Of a stretch of 64,000 nucleotides of DNA, positions 22,190-33,135 are shown in pieces. The translations under genes were made by a program, and so were the position numbers. The stretch comes from Adiantum capillus-veneris (Eukaryota; Streptophyta; Polypodiopsida; Polypodiales; Pteridaceae), in contig CM043964.1 in the NCBI GenBank assembly GCA_014529385.2, forward strand, positions 2,587,497-2,651,496, written 5' to 3'. The notes beneath the pieces were generated by a model. That model had not been told where the DNA came from, made no database searches, and saw nothing but the letters and a program-made list of their open reading frames with translations. The first letter of the stretch is position 1; each line of letters begins with the position of its first letter.

Positions 22190-22252
22190 TCTGGTGGTCA
22201 GAGGTAATGCAAGAGAATGGTTTGAGGGATTGTCATAGGATGACAAAGTGAA
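22190..22252 (+). pseudogene. Host element gag, first fragment
   Basis: The frame reads Asn-Ala-Arg-Glu-Trp-Phe-Glu-Gly-Leu-Ser, a stop (TAG), then Asp-Asp-Lys-Val. This is the retrotransposon gag signature (Trp-Phe-x-x-Leu before a Trp-x-x-Phe motif). It continues in frame at 36704 after Copia-B. The part further upstream is too decayed to read. Confidence 0.6.
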
Positions 22253-22444
22253 TGTTGGGGTATAAAGCCCAATGTGGTCGCCCAGGTAAGTGGGCGGGCC
22301 GCCAGGTATGTACACATATTCTTTTGTAAAAACCTTATAAGAACTCACTATGCTCTACACATTACAGTAGAGCGAGTTCACCATATCGTCGTGCTCTTCT
22401 TCTCGCACTCTCTCTCTCATCGTACTTCCGCTCGTACTCCTTCA
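22253..22444 (+). repeat. 5' LTR of Copia-B
   Basis: TGTTGGGG...CTCCTTCA, 192 bp; matches the Copia-A LTRs in reverse orientation. Confidence 0.93.
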
Positions 22445-22446
22445 AC

Positions 22447-22458
22447 TGGTATCAGAGC
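22447..22458 (+). other. Primer binding site (initiator tRNA-Met) of Copia-B
   Basis: TGGTATCAGAGC two bases after the LTR. Confidence 0.92.
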
Positions 22459-22558
22459 TCAGATCGAGGTTCGGGGCAGCATTTGCAGGTAGCCAGAGTC
22501 ACCTGCTCAGATTAGACTGAGATTCAATAGGCGAAGACACGGCCCCAAATCTTGTGGG

Positions 22559-22575
22559 CAAGCCCGAAGGGCTTG
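22559..22575 (+). promoter_or_regulatory. Leader hairpin of Copia-B
   Basis: C-AAGCCC-GAA-GGGCTT-G, a 7-bp stem with a GAA loop, 113 nt past the primer site. Related hairpins occur in Copia-A and Copia-C. Function unknown. Confidence 0.5.
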
Positions 22576-23543
22576 GTGTTCTCAGAATTTCATTCTGCGG
22601 TCATCTCGGCCACCGTTCGGCTTCGACAAAGTTCTGCGCAGGCCATTTTCAACTACGTGGTCTCAGCGGGTGCAGATCCGAATCTGCAAATTTGGGGTTT
22701 CGGCCTACGACTCCAGGTGCTGAGGATATCGGAACTCCCAGAGTGTTGAGTTGTGGATGTCTACACATCGAAGGACGGCTCACAGTTCTTGGAGGTGTGT
22801 CACATACGACACGGGCACATCTACACACAGACTGTAGGCGACATTCACTAGTTCATCAGGTAGCTTGTGTTTGCTGCTTGATATTCCAGATTTCATCCTG
22901 ACATTGCAGGTACTTCCACATGGGATGTATTGTCAGAGATGATGTATGTCTGTTGAGGGTTTGCTGGCTGTGAGTCACGCAGTAAACAACCGCCGCAGCG
23001 GTTACAGCATATAGTGGGAAATTTGTGGATGTATGACTTTGTGGGAAGTCTATGTACTGTCAGATTCACTGCAGCCTTTGTTGAGGGTCAAGTGAGGTTT
23101 TATTGAGCTGGGGGATTCTCAAATGTTGAGATCCTTTCGGTGATACAGGTCTTGGAGCGATCCCTCGAGCACCCTTAGATAGGCAGCTAGGATGTATTGA
23201 TTATGAGTTAGACAGTTGGGATTGCATCTTTGCTTTACTGCCGTTGAGGCATTGTCGCAGTCTATGCTTACAGGACAGTGATAGGACAGTGAGAGACAGT
23301 ACAGGTGCAGGACAGGTTTACCCACAGCTTACAGTGTTAGAGAGACAGTGGTTTTTTGAGCTGTTTTTTGGTCTGTTTTTGAGTACACTAGAGCCAGTTT
23401 ACAAAGGAGACTCTGCCGAAATTTATGCGAAATCTCAAGCTTTCTTGGTTCATTTGACAGCTTGATATTGGTTCAGAGGTCATTTTACAGGGGAAACTCT
23501 GTCGAATTTTTCCTAGGAAAGTAAACTACTGTGAAGCGTAGCT

Positions 23544-24240
23544 ATGGCTGGATCACAGGACACTGCTCTTTACAATATCAAGAAGCTGGATGGAACCAAT
23601 TTCCCATTGTGGAAGAAGCAAATTTGGCACGTGTTGGTACAAAAGAAGCAGATAAAACCTATAAAGCTCAAGGGGATAAAACCAGAAGATATGGACGAAG
23701 ATGAATGGAGCTAAATGGATGAATTGGCACTTTCTACCATTATGCTGACTTTGGCAAAAAGCGTTTACTTCAATGTAGCAGACGAGATGTCGGCTTATCA
23801 AGCATGGTTAAAGCTGAGTGATCTTTATGAGAAGCAGAGTGCATCTTCATAGGTATACTGGCTTAAGAAGCTTGTTGACTTGAAGATGAAAGAAGGGACA
23901 CCTATGTCCAATGATCTGAATGAATTCAACACAATCGATAGTCAATTGTCAGCTCAAGGTGTCAAGTTTGATGAACCTATTAGAGCTATGTTCCTGTTGA
24001 TCACATTGCCGGAAAGTTGGGACACTTTTTGCACAGCTTTGAGTAATTCTACATCTCCAGATGGTTTGAACATAGCAGGTGTAGAAGCAAGTTTGCTTAC
24101 TGAAGAAACCATAGAAAGACAATGGACAAAGGCAAAGGAATAGCCTTAGTTGTCAGGGGACGGACCAAAGAAAAGTACAAAGGTGGAAAGAGGAATCAGT
24201 CTCGTAGTAAGTCCCGCAGTGCTAAAGGCAAGAGTGACAT
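23544..24240 (+). pseudogene. Copia-B gag, broken and split
   Basis: Starts at ATG 23544 (MAGSQDTALYN). Copia-type gag domain with the Trp at codon 23 intact, unlike Copia-A. Two nonsense changes are seen, TAA for Glu at 23712-23714 and TAG for Gln at 23850-23852. A one-base loss near 24111 shifts the frame. The chromovirus interrupts the frame just before the zinc knuckle; the knuckle itself is at 33141 onward. Confidence 0.9.
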
Positions 24241-25827
24241 TGTTACATTTAATGGCCTAATAACTTATGTGTAGCAGAAATTAGCATGAACATAGTGGGC
24301 ATTTCATTAGAATAGATTCCTAATGAGAATTACAAGAGTGCTTGGGTGGAGAGAGCAACAAAAAGCATAACACCTAGTTAGATAGCATCAACAATACTTT
24401 CAAAAGAGAGAGAAATTAAGCTATTGACAACAGTTGAGGACCGGATTTGCATGGAGCCGGTCCCCCCTCCAAAAGGCTTTGTATTATGGTTTCTCCCATC
24501 CAGAGAGACATGGTACAATACAATTCTTTGTGTTCCTTCAAGACTAGCTAGTGCAATGAAGATGGAAACTTCATGCACTAAGCAAAACACTTAATAAACA
24601 CAACTTGAATTATCCCCGTTCTCAGACCCAAGACCTCACACACCTTCGAAGATGGTGAGAGCTAGCAGGGTATGAGAGTAGATTGAGAGGAAGAAGGAGT
24701 ATCTTACGAGAAAGATGTACATCTCCTCACATAATCACTCATATTAGCATAGCTTAGCGTAGTAATTAGCTTGGTAGAGGAGATGAGCATGCATTGAAGC
24801 TTGGCTCTTGGTTGGATTTGCATCCACCTGCCAAGAGAGTGTTGATGTAGGCTTCTATCTCACAAGCTTGGAGTAGGTGATGAGTTCTCCATTAAAGCTT
24901 GGGAAGAGATAGTCTTCTCTTTCTTCACACATGAGATTGTCTGAGTGTGTGGGTGATAATGCCTTGCAAAAATCATCCCCCTCTCTCTCTTGGGCGAGCC
25001 CTCTTGCTAATTGCTCTTGCCGGAGCCTCATTGGCCCTTCCCAAGTTAAGCCAGTTACAATTAAGTAGCATAAGTGATAGCCTTCTGACATGTGTCCCCC
25101 TTTCCCCTTTTGTGAGAGATTTAGGTAATTAAATAATTAAACTAAACTCTCATTGGACCCCTTTGCCTCCCGGCCAATAGGAATCAGGCAAGCCATGAGG
25201 CTCCTGAATGCTCATTGGACCTCTTGGGAGACTGCCCAATAGTCTTCTAGGAGACTTAATTCTCATTGGTTTCTTTTATTAAATTTTTTTAAATTAATTA
25301 AACTAGATTTATTCTAGCTTAATTCTCATTGGTCCACTTCAAGGGTCATCCAATAGAAATTGGGCACACCTTGTGGGCATCTGGCCTAGGGAGCTGACAT
25401 GTGTCCTTCATTCCCTTTGTGTAAAGGGAGCATGTGTGTGTGTGTGTGGCTTTCTCTCTCATCCCCTACCTTTAGGGCTCGCCCCCTCCCATGTAGGGAT
25501 GTGCAAAGACTATCAGGGCACACACAAAGCATCCAATTTTCCCTAGGGTTGACCTTTGGACACAACCTTTGAATTTTGGAACCTTAGAATTTTGGAAGTC
25601 TTAATGGGCTGAACCTTAGGGTCTTTTTAGCCCATTGTTGCACATGGCTCTTTTGCAGATGGCCCCCCCTTTGGATCCCTATTTTCCCTCCTTTGGATCC
25701 CTACTGTGGCCGGTCTGCTAGCTTAACCAATATTCTAGCTTTTTCTCCCCTGGCACTTCCCCACATTAAATGATCAGTTTAATATGAGAAAATCATTTAG
25801 GAGAATTAGATATTTATTATTATGACA
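24241..25827 (-). repeat. 3' LTR of chromovirus
   Basis: 1,587 bp, TG..CA. It contains a short GT run near 25433-25447 and several 'tctcattgg' / 'ccaatag' segments. Confidence 0.9.
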
Positions 25828-25842
25828 TTACCTCTCTCTTGA
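25828..25842 (-). other. Polypurine tract of chromovirus
   Basis: Minus strand AAGAGAGAGGTAA directly before the 3' LTR. Confidence 0.65.
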
Positions 25843-26183
25843 AATCATAGTCGTCCTCGACTATGGTGTAGAGAAGATAAAGCATATTCATGAGTCCTTT
25901 GCTTAGCGGGTAGAGGATCCCTATGTTACCCTACGACATCATTCCACAATGGATGACTAGTCCATTTGGCGCTTGAGAGCCTGAGGCTGCCGCAAGCATG
26001 TCTGCACATTAGTCCTATCAGTCTTCCATAGTAGAGTGACAAGCTCTACTTGGTGTTTGGGAGACGTTGTCTCCGCAAACTTGATCTAAGCATGCATACT
26101 ACTTCATCTTTGTGCACAAATAAAGAAAAAGAGAGTCTTATAAGACAAAAACTTTGTTCATTTGTAACATTTTGTACATTTGC

Positions 26184-29100
26184 TTACTCTTGGGAAGCAT
26201 TGTAAGCATTGACAAGGTTTAGGTTATCCTTTAATTGTATGCCTTGCATCCATCTAGCATCTTCAAAAGGATAATTCTTAAACTTAATAAGATATCGTCG
26301 GATAGTCTTACCGCCTCTTAATACCTTGTCTTCATGTCGGAGAATGGACTCGGGCTGTGGACTCGGGCTGCAGCACCTCCTCTTGGTCCTCGATCTCCGG
26401 TGGGTCTTCAATAGTTGGTTCTTGAGGTGGCTCTCCTTTGTAAGGATTTAATAGGCTCACATGGAAAGCATTGTGTATGAGCCAATGATTGGGCAACTTG
26501 AATTGATAGTCCATCTCATTGATTGGCCTAAGAATCTGAAAGGGACCATAGAACCTTTTTGCTAGTTTAGCATAGTACTTTTGGTGGCCCGTCAGATTCT
26601 TGCCCGTCGTGTGCCTTAATCGAGCCTTGGAAAATTTAGTAAGACCCAATCATTTTCTTTAAAGGCTTGGGCTCTTCTGTGCTTGTTAGCAGCAGCCTTT
26701 TGCCTTTGCTGTGAGATAGAGATAGCATCCTTAATCTTTTGAAAAGATTCTTGTAGGTCTCAGCTATACTCATCTGCAGTGAAGATCTTCCCATGTACCT
26801 TAAGTAGCAAGGGAATTTTTGATCTTCCCTCAATTACCTCGAAAGGTGCTTTTCCCGTGGAAGTATGTACAGTGTTATTGTAAGCATACTCCACTAAGGG
26901 TAAGTACTTCTCCCATTGGGATCTTTGATCTACTTCCGTTACATAGGCTTTTAGTAGATCGAGAATGGTTAGGTTAGCTATTTCACTTTGGCCATCCGTT
27001 TGTGCATGATAGGCCAAAGAGAAGTTTAGCCTTGTCCCTAAATTCTCAAAGAGACCCTTCTAGAAATTACTGGTCATTCTAGGATCTCTATTCGACACTA
27101 TGGACATTGGCAAGCCATGGTACTTGAAAATTTGTGAAATGAAGAGGGTTGCCATTTGATGGGCTTTGATAGTCTTTTTGACAGGTATAAAATGAGCTTG
27201 TTTACTAAACCTGTCTACTATCGTCCATATTCCCGTATTCCCATGGATAGACTTAGGCAATCCAAAGATAAAATCCATGGATATGCTCTCCCATGGTGAA
27301 TTAGGGATTGGCAAGGGTTGAAGCAATCCAAGTTGCTTCCCTCTATCAAATTTTGTCTTTTGGCATACCACACATTTGGAAACATACTCTTGTATGTTCA
27401 CTTTCATGGTAGGCCAATAGAAATATGTTTCAATTCCCTTTAAGGTAGATTGAATCCCTCTATGCCCCGCATAAGGTGGAGCATGAGATTCATACATTAC
27501 TTTCTCACGTAGTGAGTTAGTAACGCATAGTCTATTGCCATAGAGAAGATAACCATCTTGTAAAGTAAATGGTTCTTCTTTCTTCCCTAATGCAAGGGCT
27601 GAAATCACATCTCTAAAATCGGGATCAATAGCATACTCATCTACCATTGAAGATAGATCATTGTGAGTTGCTATGGAAACCGCATTCACTCTCGTCCGTC
27701 TTGAGAGTGCATCAGCTACTTGATTATGCTTGCCAGTAATGTGAGCAATATGAAAATGAAATTGCGAAAGGAAATTTGCCCACCTCATTTGTTTGTCGGA
27801 GAGCTTGGTCTGCATCATGAAGTACTTAAGAATTTGATGATCCGTTCATAGAATGAAAGGAGTCCCCAATAAATAGTGCTTCCATGAGTCTAAGGCATGT
27901 AGAACTGCAAGGAGTTCCTTTTCGTATATGCCTAGAGCTTGCTCAACAAGGTCGAGCCTTCGACTCTCATAGCCTATGGCATGCCCTTCTTCGAGCAAAA
28001 CAGCTCCAAGGCAATCACCACAAGCATCACATTGGACCTCAAATGGTTTTGAGAGGTCCGGTAGTGTAAGCACAGGTCGAGAGATAAGCTTGTCTTTAAG
28101 CTTTTCGAAAGCATTGTTCTCCTTAGCAGACCATGTATACCTAACGCTTTTCTTTGTTAGGTCATGTAATGGTCCCGCAATTTGTGAGAACTTTTCTATG
28201 AAGCGTCTATAGTATGCACACATACCTATAAATCTTCTTAGTTCATGAAGATTCCTTGGTTTAGGCCATCCTTTTATTACCTCTAACTTGGATGGATCCA
28301 TTTGGATGCCATCTTGAGAGATAATATGACCTAAATACTGAATCTCTTGCAAGAAAAATTCACTTTTCTTTCGATTAACATAAAGTTTATTCTCTCTTAA
28401 AACTTGAAATATTACCTGGAGATGTTGCTTGTGTTCCTCCAATGAATTAGAGTAGATGATAATATCATCAAAGAACACTCCAGTGAAGGTTCGATGAGGC
28501 CTGAACAGCTTCTCCATCAAGCAGTTGAATGTGGCTGGTGCATTGGTCAAGCCAAAAGGCATGACAATGTATTCGTAAAGACCAAATGTGGTGCGAAATG
28601 CGGTCTTTACAATGTCTTGATCAACTATCCTTATTTGATGATAGCCACTTTTTAGGTCAATCCTACTGAAGTAGGTCGATCCTTGCAGCTTATCAAATAG
28701 GTCTTCTACCCGTGGAACGGGAAACCTATTCTTGATAGTAATCCTATTTAGTGCTCTATAGTCGACACACATACGATATGTGCCGTCTTTCTTTTGCACT
28801 AATAGCACAGGTGAGAAAAATGGAGATGAGCTAGGCCTAACCATGCCCTTCTCAACTAACTCATGCACTTGCCGCATAATCTCCTCTTGTTGAGCTAGAG
28901 AAACTCTATAAGGAGGTTTGTTAGGCGGTGAACTTCCTGGAAGAAGTTCAATTGCATGGTCATCATTACCTCGTTTAGGAGGTAGCTCACAAGGGATGTT
29001 GTCAATAAAAACATCTTGAAACCCCTTGAGAAAATTGGATAACTCTAATTCCTTTTGGTTGCTTTTATTTTCTTTTGTTAAAGCATTAGGTTCATTTTGA

Positions 29101-29543
29101 GAATCTTTAACAAAAATAGAGCTCTTTATTGACTTGTTGAAAGCTGGTGTATGTACAATGGGGATGGTGTTACCCATTTCGTTAGCATCTATATACATGT
29201 CTTTTTCCCTGAACTTAAAGGAGATTCTCCTTTTAGGAAATTTAACATCGACAGCCAGGCGGTCAAACCATGGTGCCCCTAGGATTACATCCTCATGCTT
29301 GAGAGGAGAGATAAAGAAGTCCTCTTTGTCCACATAGCCTTGGACATGAAGCCTCAATTTCCCAATTAAGGGAGTGACTGAAGCTTCTTGCCCCTTGAAG
29401 GCACTGTTTGCGGGTAGGACATCTCCCATCTCGTAGGATTGTATGCCTAGCTTGGTGGCTAACTCCATAGATATAAAATTGTGAGTAGAACCAGGGTCAA
29501 AGAGAATAAAAGCATCATGTTCTCTTACCTTTCCCCAAGCATG
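26184..29543 (-). pseudogene. Chromovirus pol: protease, RT, RNase H, integrase, chromodomain
   Basis: Read from 29543 down: protease motif Phe-Asp-Pro-Gly-Ser-Thr-His near 29495; RT (Val-Asp-Tyr-Arg-Ala-Leu-Asn, Leu-Lys-Ser-Gly-Tyr, active site Phe-Phe-Asp-Asp); RNase H (Cys-Asp-Ala motif); integrase zinc finger (His-x-Gly-His...Cys-x-x-Cys); DDE core; and a C-terminal chromodomain (26184-26360, Glu-Ser-Ile-Leu...Tyr-Leu-Ile-Lys-Phe-Lys-Asn-Tyr...Trp) that in this clade targets integration to chromatin. Lesions: TGA for Arg at 27846-27848 in RNase H, TAG near 27060 replacing a Trp in integrase, a stop near 26760, and further frame changes at 26640 and 26400. The second integrase Asp (Ser-Asp-Arg-Asp motif) is Asn here. 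Confidence 0.9.
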
Positions 29544-31130
29544 TCATAGAGGAGATCCTTTGTGGTGAGTTTGGTGAGTCTCCTCCTCTTGGATTTCAAC
29601 CAAGGAAGCTCTAGGAGGATCTTGGCGGTTGTTCTTTTGGGGACAAGCGCGGTACGCATGCCCTTGTTCACCGCACTTGAAACACCGGTTATCCTTACGA
29701 TAACGCTCAAGCTCTTCAGGAGAGAGTTTATTCTTACCTTTGTAAACTCCCTTCTCTTTAGCTTTGTTGGAGTTGCCCTTAGGAGAATTTTGGACATTGT
29801 CCTTCCCCTTAGGCTCATTGGAACCCTTGTTTTCCGGGGGCTTATTATTTCTTTTAACCCCCGTTTGGAAATTGATTCGAGAGGCCACCATAGTATGGTG
29901 TATTACTGCTGATATGGTACGTGGCCTTTGGGAGTTGACATACTCCGCCATTTCTTCAGTTAAGCCCGCAAAAAATTGTTGCTTTTGCTCTCCAAAATCC
30001 AACTTTTTGAAGACAGTGGCTTTGAGTTGTAAGTCCCAAAACTTGTCTACATATTTGTGGATGGATTCATTGGGAGAGAGTTTTAAGCTTCCCCATTCGG
30101 TGAGTACTTTGTCTTTGGCATCGGTGGCCAAAAATTGCTTCATAATGGAGGCTCTTAAAGCCTTCCATGTTCGTGGAGCTTCACCGTTGGCTCGTAGGCT
30201 AGACCACCATTGTCTGGCGGACTTTTGAAAGTGCATAGCTACGTGGCGTAGCTTAGAGGACTCCGTGAAGCCCTCATCTCCAAACGCCGCATTGAATTGC
30301 TGGAAAAAGGCGAAGACTTTGTCCGTGGCACCAAAGGTACCATCATAGGTAAGGAAAGAGATGCTCTTCCCTCCCTCTTTGAATTTCTTCAGCTTGGACG
30401 ACCTCTTCCATGCGGCATAGGATTTCCTATGGCCTCTTCTTTTTGATGGTTCAAAAGTTTCACCATCACTTTCTTCAGAAGGTGAAGAATTTGAAGAAGG
30501 TGGAGAAGAGGGTGACCTCTTTCTCGCCTTTTTCTTGTCCTGATCTTTGTCGTCTTCACCATATCTTTCATAAGAGGAAGAGGATGAAGAAGATGGAGAA
30601 GAGGGTGTCCTCTTTCTTGCCTTTTTCTTCTCTTGCTTTTTATCATCCCTCTTTGACTTGTGGTGAGGAGAAGAATACGATGGTCTTCTCCGCTTTGGTG
30701 GTGATGGAGAGCGTTTAGCCCGCCGTCTTCGTGGAGCCATCTCCGCCGAGGTGGCGGAAGACTCGCTTCTTTCTCGTTCCTTCGGTGGAGGCTCTTGAGT
30801 TCTCCTTTGGGGAGGAGATACATCATCAAGAAGTAAATTCTTGAGCCCTTCATAAGGATTCTCTTCTTCTTCCCGAATCGGAGAGAGACCTCTTTTGGTA
30901 GTCTCACAAGGAGGCTTCCTAGGTGTTCTCTCGTCATGGTGATTAGCTTGAAGAATCCCGTGAGCACGGAGCTGCCGTTGCACTTCACTTTGGAGAGATG
31001 GATTGCCCATGGCTTGTTGAAGCCTAGAAACAAGATAGTTAACAAGCATTGAAGCATCATTAGTAGCTTGCTCATGAGTAAAATCAAAGTTATCAACATT
31101 AGTTTCACTCTCTTTACTATTGTCAGCCAT
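29544..31130 (-). CDS. Chromovirus gag (528 aa)
   Basis: Open from ATG 31130 to TGA 29544-29546. N-terminal acidic region, then a long Arg/Lys/Ser-rich low-complexity part (about 110-240) with repeated DKDQDKKKARKRSPSSP-like segments, then the gag domain (Phe-Gln-x-Ser-Ala-Arg-Gln-Trp-Trp, near 310-330) and a zinc knuckle CFKCGEQGHAYRAC (CX2CX4HX4C, near 490). The protease follows in the same frame after the TGA, so gag and pol were probably one frame, or joined by stop readthrough. It could make capsid protein, but the element is otherwise dead. Confidence 0.85.
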   Translation of the reverse strand: MADNSKESETNVDNFDFTHEQATNDASMLVNYLVSRLQQAMGNPSLQSEVQRQLRAHGILQANHHDERTPRKPPCETTKRGLSPIREEEENPYEGLKNLLLDDVSPPQRRTQEPPPKERERSESSATSAEMAPRRRRAKRSPSPPKRRRPSYSSPHHKSKRDDKKQEKKKARKRTPSSPSSSSSSSYERYGEDDKDQDKKKARKRSPSSPPSSNSSPSEESDGETFEPSKRRGHRKSYAAWKRSSKLKKFKEGGKSISFLTYDGTFGATDKVFAFFQQFNAAFGDEGFTESSKLRHVAMHFQKSARQWWSSLRANGEAPRTWKALRASIMKQFLATDAKDKVLTEWGSLKLSPNESIHKYVDKFWDLQLKATVFKKLDFGEQKQQFFAGLTEEMAEYVNSQRPRTISAVIHHTMVASRINFQTGVKRNNKPPENKGSNEPKGKDNVQNSPKGNSNKAKEKGVYKGKNKLSPEELERYRKDNRCFKCGEQGHAYRACPQKNNRQDPPRASLVEIQEEETHQTHHKGSPL

Positions 31131-31534
31131 TCTAACAACTTTTAGGTGTAAACTTTTTAGGTGTACTTTGGCACTTCAAGCCCTAGTTGCTACTCCTCTT
31201 TACCCCTTTAGAAAAAGCACTCAAGCTACTGTACCCGCGGCTCAAATACCATTAATTGCAAGGAATAGAAGAGAGGGTCTTTCAACACCAAAACAGCACC
31301 GGCTCCTGTCAAGCTTCTAATAGCTCAATAGTGGTTAAGCCGTAGGCAAGCCCCGTAGGACTCCACTATTAAGACCATAGCTCTCGACGGTGATGCCCCG
31401 TTAACTGCATAAAGGCAGGCGCACTGCAAGGCTGAAAAATCCCTATTCTACTTACTCACAGGCAATTAATAATACCAACCATTTGTAGCTAGCTTGAGGA
31501 CCTCCCTTCTTGAGCAAGAAAAGAGACACCTTGA
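31131..31534 (-). other. Untranslated leader of chromovirus
   Basis: About 0.4 kb between primer site and gag; no ORF supported. Confidence 0.6.
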
Positions 31535-31546
31535 GCTATGATACCA
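31535..31546 (-). other. Primer binding site of chromovirus
   Basis: Minus-strand TGGTATCATAGC, one mismatch from the initiator tRNA-Met site TGGTATCAGAGC, one base from the LTR. Confidence 0.75.
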
Positions 31547-31547
31547 A

Positions 31548-33135
31548 TGTAACATTTAATGGCCTAATAACTTATGTGTAGCAGAAATTAGCATGAACAT
31601 AGTGGGCATTTCATTAGAATAGATTCCTAACGAGAATTACAAGAGTGCTTGGGTGGAGTGAGCAAAAAAAAGCATAACACCTAGTTAGATAGCATCAACA
31701 ATAATTTCAAAAGAGAGAGAAATTTAAGCTATTGACAACAGTTGAGGACCGGATTTGCATGGAGCCGGTCCCCCCTCCAAAAGGCTTTGTATTATGGTTT
31801 CTCCCATCCAGAGAGACATGGTACAATACAATTCTTTGTGTTCCTTCAAGACTAGCTAGTGCAATGAAGATGGAAACTTCATGCACTAAGCAAAACACTT
31901 AATAAACACAACTTGAATTATCCCCGTTCTCAGACCCAAGACCTCACACACCTTCGAAGATGGTGAGAGCTAGCAGGGTATGAGAGTAGATTGAGAGGAA
32001 GAAGGAGTATCTTACGAGAAAGATGTACATCTCCTCACATAATCACTCATATTAGCATAGCTTAGCTTAGTAATTAGCTTGGTAGAGGAGATGAGCATGC
32101 ATTGAAGCTTGGCTCTTGGTTGGATTTGCATCCACATGCGAAGAGAGTGTTGATGTAGGCTTCTATCTCACAAGCTTGGAGTAGGTGATGAGTTCTCCAT
32201 TAAAGCTTGGGAAGAGATAGTCTTCTCTTTCTTCACACATGAGATTGTCTGAGTGTGTGGGTGATAATGCCTTGCAAAAATCATCCCCCTCTCTCTCTTG
32301 GGCGAGCCCTCTTGCTAATTGCTCTTGCCGGAGCCTCATTGGCCCTCCCCAAGTTAAGCCAGTTACAATTAAGTAGCATAAGTGATAGCCTTCTGACATG
32401 TGTCCCCCTTTCCCCTTTTGTGAGAGATTTAGGTAATTAAATAATTAAACTAAACTCTCATTGGACCCCTTTGCCTCCTGGCCAATAGGAATCAGGCAAG
32501 CCATGAGGCTCCTGAATGCTCATTGGACCTCTTGGGAGACTGCCCAATAGTCTTCTAGGAGACTTAATTCTCATTGGTTTCTTTTATTAAATGTTTTTAA
32601 ATTAATTAAACTAGATTTACTCTAGCTTAATTCTCATTGGTCCACTTCAAGGGTCATCCAATAGAAATTGGGCACACCTTGTGGGCATCTGGCCTAGGGA
32701 GCTGACATGTGTCCTTCATTCCCTTTGTGTAAAGGGAGCATGTGTGTGTGTGTGTGGCTTTCTCTCTCATCCCCTACCTTTAGGGCTCGCCCCCTCCCAT
32801 GTAGGGATGTGCAAAGACTATCAGGGCACACACAAAGCATCCAATTTTCCCTAGGGTTGACCTTTGGACACAACCTTTGAATTTTGGAACCTTAGAATTT
32901 TGGAAGTCTTAATGGGCCGAACCTTAGGGTCTTTTTAGCCCATTGTTGCACATGGCTCTTTTGCAGATGGCCCCCCCTTTGGATCCCTATTTTCCCTCCT
33001 TTGGATCCCTACTGTGGCCGGTCTGCTAGCTTAACCAATATTCTAGCTTTTTCTCCCCTGGCACTTCCCCACATTAAATGATCAGTTTAATATGAGAAAA
33101 TCATTTAGGAGAATTAGATATTGATTATTATGACA
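31548..33135 (-). repeat. 5' LTR of chromovirus
   Basis: 1,588 bp, nearly identical to 24241-25827; followed by the TSD GACAT (33136-33140). Confidence 0.9.

Larger units (their letters stand above)
24241..33135 (-). mobile_element. Ty3/gypsy chromovirus, decayed
   Basis: 8,895 bp with LTRs of 1,587 and 1,588 bp and TSD GACAT (24236-24240 and 33136-33140). Minus-strand order: LTR, primer site, gag, protease, RT, RNase H, integrase, chromodomain, polypurine tract, LTR, which is the gypsy order. The LTRs are nearly identical with scattered substitutions. It is inserted in the gag of Copia-B, so it is younger than Copia-B, yet its pol already carries several stops. Confidence 0.93.
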
